Origin: Fidelibacterota bacterium UBA1134
GTDB taxonomy: Bacteria; Fidelibacterota; Marinisomatia; Marinisomatales; S15-B10
Direction of reading: 5' to 3'
DNA length: 5,303 nt
NCBI GenBank assembly: GCA_002311975.1
Contig: DCAL01000076.1
Span: 3,774 to 9,076, forward strand
In this document: positions 1 to 5,303 of the stretch, piece after piece
Layout of the letters: each line of letters starts with the position of its first letter
Numbering within the stretch: the first letter of the stretch is position 1
Made by a program: the position numbers and the translations under genes
The notes under the pieces: generated by a model
Database searches by the model: none
What the model was told of the DNA's origin: nothing
What the model saw: only the letters and a program-made list of their open reading frames with translations

Positions 1-1262
1 TGGGAGTTCACATCGCGGATGTAAGCTCATTTGTGGCGCAGGGATCTGCTCTTGATAGAGAGGCACGGAACAGGGGTACTTCCGTTTACTTTGCGGAAGG
101 GACGGTTCACATGCTGCCCGAATCACTGTCGGCCAAAATCTGTTCACTGCTGCCCAATGAAGATCGGCTGGCGATGACGGTGCTCATAACGCTCGATAAG
201 GACAACGAAGTCCAAAGTTCAGAATTCCACTGCTCGGTCATCCGCACGGCGAAGCGGTTCAGCTACCGGGAGGTTCAGGCGATAATTGATGGGAAACAGA
301 AATCGAAACATGCCGCCAAATTGAATGGGATGCATGCGGTGGCAAAGAATCTGTTCCGGAAAAGACACGACGCGGGAAGTATCGATTTCGATATACCGGA
401 ACCGATCTTCCATTTCCAGAATGGAGGTATTCCTCATAAAATCCATCCCAGTGAGCGACTGGACAGTCATCGGCTGGTGGAGGAATTCATGCTCCTGGCA
501 AACCGCGTGGTGGCTGAGAGAGTCAGCAAGGAGATGGGCGGTTCGCCGTTTATCTTCAGGGTTCATGACAAGCCCACAAAAGCTGATATGGAAAAGTTTC
601 TTGATATAGTCAGGCGACTCAATCTATTCGAGAGTCGTGCTCCGAATCTCGATTCTGGGACTATCAAGGAGCTGTTGGCAAAGGTGGAAGATTCACCGTT
701 CAAGCCGCTCATTGAAAACCTGGCGCTCAGGACAATGACAAAAGCCATCTACTCTGTTGAGAATAGAGGGCATTACGGACTGGCGTTCGATTACTATGCC
801 CATTTTACTTCTCCCATCAGAAGATACCCCGATCTGACGGTTCACCGGTTTTTGAAAACTCACTTCTTTGGGCAGAAAGATGGTCATGCTGTCTCTTCGT
901 CGAATCTCAAGTCCATCGCCAGGGAAGCCACCGCGGCGGAAATCCGGGCTCTGGAGGCCGAGCGGGACTACATAAAGATCAAGCAAATCCGTTGGCTTTC
1001 TCAACATATCGGGGGGAAATTTGACGGTATAGTTTCAGGTGTAATTGCGAGAGGATTCTTTGTAGAACTCAAGGATGCAATGGTTGAAGGTTTCGTAAAT
1101 ATCGCCTCTATTCCCGAAGATTCGTACAGCTACGACGAGACAAGATTTGCTATTATTGGCAGGCAATGGAAAGAGGAATATCGGATTGGCCGACAGGTGA
1201 CAATCAGGGTGAGGGACGTGATTGTGGAAAAACGTCAGGCAAACTTTGAACTCATAGTCTGA
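1..1262 (+). CDS. rnr: Ribonuclease R, 3' part (5' end outside window)
   Basis: This is a processive 3'-to-5' exoribonuclease of the RNB (RNase II/R) family, which in bacteria degrades structured RNA in the cytoplasm. The frame is open from the left edge (first full codon at base 3), giving 419 residues; a typical RNase R has 700-800, so the N-terminal cold-shock domains and the four catalytic aspartates lie outside the window. Visible landmarks are GVHIADVSSFV at the fragment start, the RNGTS-like RNRGTSVYF, MLPESLSAKICSLLPNEDRLA, ENRGHYGLA, and HFTSPIRRYPDL (fragment residues 267-278), which carries the conserved catalytic-site arginines. The last ~80 residues (from about 339) form an S1 RNA-binding domain with DGIVSGVIARGFFVEL. 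The protein ends directly after S1 and lacks the lysine-rich tail of E. coli RNase R. ENRGH and the S1 sequence favour RNase R over RNase II. Its TGA shares a base with the next gene's ATG. Confidence 0.95.
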   Translation, partial: GVHIADVSSFVAQGSALDREARNRGTSVYFAEGTVHMLPESLSAKICSLLPNEDRLAMTVLITLDKDNEVQSSEFHCSVIRTAKRFSYREVQAIIDGKQKSKHAAKLNGMHAVAKNLFRKRHDAGSIDFDIPEPIFHFQNGGIPHKIHPSERLDSHRLVEEFMLLANRVVAERVSKEMGGSPFIFRVHDKPTKADMEKFLDIVRRLNLFESRAPNLDSGTIKELLAKVEDSPFKPLIENLALRTMTKAIYSVENRGHYGLAFDYYAHFTSPIRRYPDLTVHRFLKTHFFGQKDGHAVSSSNLKSIAREATAAEIRALEAERDYIKIKQIRWLSQHIGGKFDGIVSGVIARGFFVELKDAMVEGFVNIASIPEDSYSYDETRFAIIGRQWKEEYRIGRQVTIRVRDVIVEKRQANFELIV

Positions 1263-2281
1263 TGAGCGGTCGTACTCTGAGAACAATCGTTGTGGTAACG
1301 GCAGTCCTTATCGCAGGTTCGTGTTCCTACAAACCGCCCTCAACCGGTGTTGAAAACGAGGTTGTGGTCATTGCCTCTTTTGAGGACCGCCGCTTTGTGG
1401 AACCGTTGATAGACTCCGTCTTCGGTCGCGTCGTTTACACACCGGAAGCAGAACGATTCTTTGATGTCGTATATGTTGATCCTGAGCGGTTTGAGGAGTA
1501 TAAGGTCCGGACGAATGTAGTAATTGCAGCCCTTTTTTCAGTGATGGACACAACTGCCGATGTGCTTGTGAGAAAAATCCTTCCCGACAATCAAGTGGAT
1601 ATGATCCGGCAGGGGGAACAGCATATCTTTGCCAAGCGGGATTTCCTTGCCAGAGATCAGGTGTTCGCTGTTCTGGCCGCCAATAGCGACAAGGAGCTGG
1701 CAGAAGCTGTTCGCGTCAAGGGCAGGTGGCTGTTCGATCAATTTGATTCAGGGTTTCTCGAAAGACAGGCTGAACATATCTACAAGCGGATGGAGCAGAA
1801 AGAACTGGCGGATGATTTGTGGCAGAAATACGGGTGGCAGATGAGAATTCAGCACGATTATGTGATCATCAAGGAACAGCCGGAGAGGAACTTTATCTGG
1901 TTTGGCCGATCATTTCCCTATCGCTGGCTCTCAGTTCAGTGGGTGGATCATCCCATCACCAAAGAAGTGGATGACCAAATGGCGATAGATTTAATCCATG
2001 ACTATCCATCGACTTACTACAAGAGGGTAAACTTTACACGCTATTATGAACAGATTGGGGAGACAACATTCAACGGCCGTAGAGCGTGGCGGGCGGAAGG
2101 GTTGTGGGAGCACAAGAAGGACGTGAAAGGGGGACCCTACGTCTCATATATTTTCTACGATGAGAAAACTGACAGGATATATCATATCAATTATCTGATC
2201 TATCACCCTTCGGGGAGGAAGATGTTGTCTCTGCGACAGATGGACATTATGAGCCGTACCTTCACTACCGATCAGGGTTAA
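1262..2281 (+). CDS. DUF4837-family predicted lipoprotein
   Basis: A 339-residue protein of unknown function that I assign to the DUF4837 family by pattern. Seen: arginines at 4 and 7, a hydrophobic stretch at about 9-18 and a lipobox-like IAGSC with cysteine at 21, indicating signal peptidase II processing and lipid anchoring. Alanine at -3 is slightly off consensus, and serine at +2 is compatible with the outer membrane. The mature part begins KPPSTG, typical of the family. The C-terminal half has the family-like segment GLWEHKKDVKGGPYVS (W282, GGP at 290-292). The middle is charged and probably helical (about 155-195). Family members are mostly from Bacteroidetes and relatives, of similar length, with no known activity. 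The start is set by the TGATG overlap with RNase R. No Shine-Dalgarno sequence is visible, so translation probably depends on coupling. The DUF assignment is from memory of the family, not from a search. Confidence 0.82.
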   Translation: MSGRTLRTIVVVTAVLIAGSCSYKPPSTGVENEVVVIASFEDRRFVEPLIDSVFGRVVYTPEAERFFDVVYVDPERFEEYKVRTNVVIAALFSVMDTTADVLVRKILPDNQVDMIRQGEQHIFAKRDFLARDQVFAVLAANSDKELAEAVRVKGRWLFDQFDSGFLERQAEHIYKRMEQKELADDLWQKYGWQMRIQHDYVIIKEQPERNFIWFGRSFPYRWLSVQWVDHPITKEVDDQMAIDLIHDYPSTYYKRVNFTRYYEQIGETTFNGRRAWRAEGLWEHKKDVKGGPYVSYIFYDEKTDRIYHINYLIYHPSGRKMLSLRQMDIMSRTFTTDQG

Positions 2282-2388
2282 CGTTCCCCGGTCACACCCC
2301 GAGTCATACAGTTTGTAGAGAGGAAGACAATATCCTAAATTCCCATAGAAGGGTTTGATCCTGAGGAACACTGATCGGATAAGAACCA
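2282..2388. other. Intergenic gap between the two gene blocks
   Basis: This is the only real gap in the window, 107 bases, and it separates the RNase R/lipoprotein pair from the glycan genes. I see no stem followed by a T-run that would make a convincing intrinsic terminator. A promoter for the downstream genes could lie here: TATCCT at 2331-2336 is a partial -10 match and TTTG at 2312-2315 is a possible upstream element, but neither is strong. A purine-rich GAGGAA at 2363-2368 is about 20 bases from the next ATG, too far for a normal ribosome binding site; GGATAAG at 2377-2383 is closer but weak. The five genes may therefore be one transcript or two. Confidence 0.4.
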
Positions 2389-3282
2389 ATGGCACGACGG
2401 ATACTGATAACGGGAGCCTTCGGGCAGCTCGGAGAGGCTGTCATTCACGAGTTGCAGCCCCACTTCGAAATCATAGCCACGGGAAAACACCTTCCGGGGC
2501 ACTTTCCCCATAACTGCAACACAGCCACTCTTGACATCACCCAGCGGACTGCTACAAGAAACGGTGTCAAGAAAATTGATCCGGATGTGGTAGTTCACCT
2601 AGCATCGTATACAGATGTAGATGGTTGTGAGAAAAACAGGGAGAAGGCGTGGCAGGTAAATGTTGTGGGCACCGAAAACCTCATCGATTCAGTCAGAGAG
2701 ACACCCACTAACTTTATTTACATTTCGTCTGACTACATTTTCGACGGTACCTCCGGACCTTATGATGAATCTGCCAAGCCGTCTCCAATCAATTACTATG
2801 GCAAAACTAAACTGGCAGCTGAGAATGCTGTTCGCGGCAGCGGTGATCACTGGGTGATTTTCCGCACCATAGTACTTTACGGTGAATCGTCAAAGTCGGA
2901 TGCGAGTTTCGTCAACTGGGTTGTCTCTTCTCTTCAGGCTCGGAAGAGCATCACAGTGGTTGATGATCAGTGGGGCAATCCAACCTGGACAGGGGGAATT
3001 GCTGAAGCAATCAAGATGAGTATCGTACTTAATATCCGTGGAATCTTTAATTACGGCGGCTCTGAGTTTTTGACTCGTTTCGAGTTTGCACGCAAGATTG
3101 CAGAAGTTTTTTCACTGGACGCAACCCTCATTTCACCCACCACTACAGAGGCGCTGGGACAGACAGCTCCCCGGCCACTCAGGAGTGGTCTTGTGACAGA
3201 TAAAGTTGAGGAGATATTGGGTCTGCGCACGTACAGCACCGGATACTGTCTCAGAAAGGTCAAAGAAGGGATCGTCGGTTGA
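2389..3282 (+). CDS. RmlD-family NAD(P)-dependent sugar-nucleotide reductase
   Basis: An extended short-chain dehydrogenase of 297 residues, the usual length of RmlD (dTDP-4-dehydrorhamnose reductase), a cytoplasmic enzyme that performs the last step of dTDP-L-rhamnose synthesis. Seen: the nucleotide-binding motif ITGAFGQLG (G9, G12, G15); HLASYTDVDGCE, matching the family's AAYTxVDxAE region; SSDYIFDG with S114 in the catalytic Ser/Thr position; YGKTK with Y137 and K141 as the catalytic pair; DQWGNPTWTG, close to the family's DQxGxPT; and APRPLRSGL near the C-terminus. The ATG is the first possible start, because an in-frame TAA lies at 2380-2382. The gene overlaps the next glycosyltransferase by four bases. 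No rmlA, rmlB or rmlC is in the window, so rhamnose is an inference; relatives reduce other 4-keto sugars, and I leave the symbol empty. Confidence 0.88.
   Translation: MARRILITGAFGQLGEAVIHELQPHFEIIATGKHLPGHFPHNCNTATLDITQRTATRNGVKKIDPDVVVHLASYTDVDGCEKNREKAWQVNVVGTENLIDSVRETPTNFIYISSDYIFDGTSGPYDESAKPSPINYYGKTKLAAENAVRGSGDHWVIFRTIVLYGESSKSDASFVNWVVSSLQARKSITVVDDQWGNPTWTGGIAEAIKMSIVLNIRGIFNYGGSEFLTRFEFARKIAEVFSLDATLISPTTTEALGQTAPRPLRSGLVTDKVEEILGLRTYSTGYCLRKVKEGIVG
3263..3270 (+). promoter_or_regulatory. Ribosome binding site that supports the TTG start at 3279
   Basis: AAGAAGGG lies eight bases before the TTG at 3279, inside the end of the reductase gene. This good spacing and purine-rich match decide the start of the next gene, which otherwise has no usable start codon before its essential N-terminal motifs. 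Confidence 0.6.
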
Positions 3283-3995
3283 GAGCACTCATCGTTACGC
3301 CCACCTACAACGAACGCAAGAACATTGGCGAACTTATTGAAAAGCTGTTTGTCATTGATTCTGATTATCATCTCCTTGTTGTTGATGACAACTCCCCTGA
3401 CGGGACGGCCGATCTGGTGGAAGAACTTGGGAATACCAATCCCAATATTCATTTGATGAAACGGAGTGAGAAGTTGGGATTGGGGACCGCTTACATCGCT
3501 GGTTTCAAGTATGCAGTGGAGAAAGGTTTTGATTGCGTAGTTCAGATGGACGCCGATATGTCTCACAATCCTGATGATGTTCCGCGGTTGATTTCAGAAA
3601 TTTCTGAAAACGATCTGGTTCTTGGCAGCCGTTATTCAACCGGCGTGAATGTGGTCAACTGGCCCATCCGTCGCCTGATAATGAGCTACAGCGCAAATCT
3701 CTACTCCAGGATTGTCACCGGTCTGCCTGTGAAAGATGCAACGGGAGGATTCAAGTGCTGGCGGCGGGAAGTCCTTGACGCCATCGATCTTGATGGCGTC
3801 AAGTCACAGGGCTACTCTTTTCAGATCGAGATGACCTTTCGGGTGTGGTTAAAAGGCTACCGTATCAAGGAGATTCCTATTACTTTTGTGGATCGTACCG
3901 TGGGAGAGTCGAAGATGACCAGAGCAATCATGCTGGAGGCCGCAATTATGATCTTGAGACTGCGGGTATGGCGAATCTTTGGCTGGCACAGATAG
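3279..3995 (+). CDS. Polyprenol/dolichol-phosphate mannosyltransferase-like GT2
   Basis: A 238-residue inverting family 2 glycosyltransferase of the DPM1/Ppm type, which transfers a sugar from GDP-mannose (or UDP-glucose or another nucleotide sugar in relatives) to a polyprenyl phosphate at the cytoplasmic membrane face. Seen: PTYNERKNI near residue 8, VVDDNSPDGT (D36-D37), GLGTAYIAGF, the metal-binding DAD in QMDADMSHNP (D91, D93), GSRYSTG, ATGGFKCWRR, GYSFQIEM and the C-terminal IPITFVDRTVGESKM. It ends without the membrane domain found in larger relatives, so it resembles the soluble type; the last ~20 residues are hydrophobic and basic and could touch the membrane. The start is TTG, overlapping the reductase stop as TTGA; the next ATG (residue 60) would remove the nucleotide-binding motif. 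The sugar is not determinable from sequence. The gene also contains two strong inverted repeats. Confidence 0.92.
   Translation: MRALIVTPTYNERKNIGELIEKLFVIDSDYHLLVVDDNSPDGTADLVEELGNTNPNIHLMKRSEKLGLGTAYIAGFKYAVEKGFDCVVQMDADMSHNPDDVPRLISEISENDLVLGSRYSTGVNVVNWPIRRLIMSYSANLYSRIVTGLPVKDATGGFKCWRREVLDAIDLDGVKSQGYSFQIEMTFRVWLKGYRIKEIPITFVDRTVGESKMTRAIMLEAAIMILRLRVWRIFGWHR
3592..3609. repeat. 18-bp perfect palindrome inside the synthase gene
   Basis: TTTCAGAAATTTCTGAAA reads identically on both strands, centred between 3600 and 3601. It encodes part of ISEISEND, a surface-like segment of the glycosyltransferase. The symmetry could be an operator-like protein-binding site or simply a consequence of the repeated Ile-Ser-Glu codons. 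Confidence 0.75.
3774..3803. repeat. 12-bp perfect inverted repeat, 6-base loop, in the synthase gene
   Basis: The left arm CTTGACGCCATC (3774-3785) and right arm GATGGCGTCAAG (3792-3803) are exact reverse complements around the loop GATCTT. As RNA this is a stable stem inside the coding sequence, encoding the LDAIDLDGVK segment. No T-run follows, so it is not a standard terminator; it could pause ribosomes or protect the message. Confidence 0.8.
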
Positions 3996-4003
3996 GCGAA
4001 ACT

Positions 4004-5303
4004 GTGACCGGATCAACCGCCAAAATCTCCATCATCATCGTCAACTACAATGTTAAGGATTATCTGGCGAACTGCATCTCTTCGCTAATGTCGTCCGCTG
4101 TTGATGCCGATGTTCAAATAATCGTGATAGACAATGACTCCTTCGATGGCTCCGTGGAAATGCTGAAGCACGAATTTCCCCAAGTGGATATCATCGCGCA
4201 CCAGAAAAATGTAGGCTTTGGCAAGGCGGTTAATGCGGGGATTGATCGCTCAAAAGGTGACTACATCCTTGTCCTCAATCCAGACACCATCGTTCAGGAA
4301 AACACGCTGGCAACGCTACTAAACCGGATGGCGGATCGGAGAGACGTGGGCATCTGCGGACCTAAGATCCTGAATGCGGACGGAACACTGCAACTCTCCT
4401 GCAAGCGCAGTTTTCCAACACCGTGGGTAGCATTTCCGAAGCTGCTGGGACTGAGCGCTCTTTTTCCGGGGAGCAAATGGGCTGGAAGGTACAATCTGAC
4501 ATATCTCGATCCTGATGAAGAGCATTCAGTGGATGCTGTCAGTGGATCGTGTATGTTCATCAGGCGGAAGGTGATTGATGAGATCGGTCTCTTCGATGAG
4601 AGGTTCTTCATGTTTGGCGAAGATCTTGACCTCTGTTTCAGGGCGATGGAAGCTGACTGGGAGATCAAGTACGTCCCCGCTACACAAATTGTACATTACA
4701 AGGGGGAGAGCGTCAAGGTCGCCCCTTTTGACAGCATTCAGTGGTTTTATCAGGCCATGAGCCTTTTCGTTGATAAACACTTCTCCAAAACGTCATCCCT
4801 GATCACTCGATGGGGTCTGCGGACGGGTATCTTTTTCAGAAAGGTCTCATCTGTCCTGTCATCGTCATTGTCCCAACTGATCCCTGTGGCGCTCGATGTG
4901 GCAGCTGTGATAACGGGGTTTCTTATCGCTATCCCTCTGCGCTTCGGGGACTTGACGCCCTTCAGCGAAAGCTATCTGCCTCCGCTGGGAGTCTATATTG
5001 TACTCTGGTTAATCGTCAGCTCGGTATTCCAGCTCTACTCAAGATTCGTTCTATCATACAACCGCGCCATGCTGTCGTCAATGCTCGGTTTTCTGTTCAG
5101 TGTTGCGTTTACCTATTTCTTCATCCAGTTTGCATTCTCGCGTGTTGTGCTCCTGATAGCCTCATTGGTGATCACTTTTCTGATACCCGGCTGGCGCTTG
5201 CTCGCCCATGTTCTCAAGTCGCGCGGATTGTTCAGGGTGCTGCATGTAAGTCACTCACCCATTTTTTCGAGGCCGGCGCTGATTGTTGGAGCCGGTAGAG
5301 AGG
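4004..5303 (+). CDS. GT2 glycosyltransferase fused to four-helix membrane domain and Rossmann start, 3' end outside window
   Basis: One uninterrupted frame runs to the right edge with no stop, giving 433 residues from GTG 4004. Residues ~8-250 are a complete GT2 domain of the rhamnosyltransferase (WbbL-like) type: SIIIVNYN (V13-N16), VIDNDSFDGS (D43), NVGFGKAVNAG, LNPDT (D94), a GSCMFIRR segment, FDERFFMFGEDLDLCFR (E206, D207, D209) and VHYKGES. After a linker come four predicted membrane helices at about 292-314, 324-346, 356-378 and 381-400, then RPALIVGAGRE (G429-G431), the start of a nucleotide-binding fold. That second half matches the N-terminal layout of WbaP-type phosphoglycosyltransferases and of FlaA1/PglF/CapD-type dehydratases; which one follows is not visible. 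The start could instead be ATG 3968, overlapping the previous gene by 28 bases. I prefer GTG 4004, which follows that gene's stop by eight bases, has AGG seven bases upstream and places the GT2 core close to the N-terminus. Membrane location and a role in lipid-linked glycan assembly are inferred. Confidence 0.85.
   Translation, partial: MTGSTAKISIIIVNYNVKDYLANCISSLMSSAVDADVQIIVIDNDSFDGSVEMLKHEFPQVDIIAHQKNVGFGKAVNAGIDRSKGDYILVLNPDTIVQENTLATLLNRMADRRDVGICGPKILNADGTLQLSCKRSFPTPWVAFPKLLGLSALFPGSKWAGRYNLTYLDPDEEHSVDAVSGSCMFIRRKVIDEIGLFDERFFMFGEDLDLCFRAMEADWEIKYVPATQIVHYKGESVKVAPFDSIQWFYQAMSLFVDKHFSKTSSLITRWGLRTGIFFRKVSSVLSSSLSQLIPVALDVAAVITGFLIAIPLRFGDLTPFSESYLPPLGVYIVLWLIVSSVFQLYSRFVLSYNRAMLSSMLGFLFSVAFTYFFIQFAFSRVVLLIASLVITFLIPGWRLLAHVLKSRGLFRVLHVSHSPIFSRPALIVGAGRE

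Noticed and set aside
219..566. A 115-codon - strand open frame within the RNase R gene.
   Set aside because: It is antisense to strongly conserved RNB-domain sequence and has no motif of its own.
2312..2340. Possible promoter: TTTG upstream and TATCCT as a -10 element.
   Set aside because: Both matches are weak and their spacing fits neither the sigma-70 nor the Bacteroidetes consensus well, so I do not list it as a promoter.
2350..2363. AGGGTTTGATCCTG resembles the conserved 5' end of bacterial 16S rRNA.
   Set aside because: The similarity ends after about 14 bases and is followed by a clear protein-coding gene, so it is a chance match and not an rRNA fragment.
3051..3566. A 171-codon open frame on the - strand across the reductase/synthase junction.
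   Set aside because: It is antisense to two well-supported genes and shows no family motif, ribosome binding site or plausible promoter.
4810..5298. A 162-codon open frame on the + strand with several cysteines, closed by a stop near the window end.
   Set aside because: It lies in another frame inside the GT2/membrane fusion, whose frame shows clear family motifs, membrane helices and LIVGAG. The translation of the shadow frame has no recognisable domain.

Overview
The window is a stretch of bacterial chromosome, about half G+C, densely packed with five genes on the + strand and none supported on the - strand. No RNA gene, mobile element, CRISPR array or convincing terminator is visible. The order is: the 3' part of an RNase R gene; a DUF4837-type lipoprotein gene coupled to it; a 107-base gap; an RmlD-family sugar-nucleotide reductase gene; a dolichol-phosphate-mannose-synthase-like glycosyltransferase gene; and a large open frame that runs off the right edge. 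DUF4837 is known mainly from Bacteroidetes and relatives, and the Shine-Dalgarno signals are mostly weak. Together these suggest a member of the Bacteroidetes/FCB assemblage or a related uncultured phylum. That placement is inference; no phylogenetic marker was tested.

Left block (1-2281): the RNase R fragment has the signature core after the catalytic aspartates, the arginine-rich HFTSPIRRYPDL motif and a C-terminal S1 domain. Its stop codon shares one base with the ATG of the lipoprotein gene (TGATG), so the two are very likely co-transcribed and translationally coupled.

Right block (2389-5303): three genes for surface or lipid-linked glycan synthesis. The RmlD-like reductase and the polyprenyl-phosphate sugar synthase overlap by four bases (TTGA), with a TTG start and a good ribosome binding site. 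The third gene starts within a few bases of the second gene's stop, or slightly inside it. The simplest reading is that the block makes or modifies a nucleotide sugar (possibly dTDP-L-rhamnose), charges a polyprenyl phosphate with a sugar, and extends or initiates a lipid-linked glycan.

The most notable item is the last gene. One uninterrupted frame joins a complete GT2 (rhamnosyltransferase-like) domain to four predicted membrane helices and the start of a Rossmann fold (LIVGAG). The latter part is the N-terminal architecture of WbaP-type phosphoglycosyltransferases and of FlaA1/PglF/CapD-type sugar dehydratases. The frame has no stop before the window ends, so its C-terminal activity cannot be seen. 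Within the synthase gene there are also two strong perfect inverted repeats: an 18-bp palindrome and a 12-bp stem with a 6-base loop. I see no clear evidence of an entirely new system; the fusion and the RNase R-linked lipoprotein deserve the closest look.
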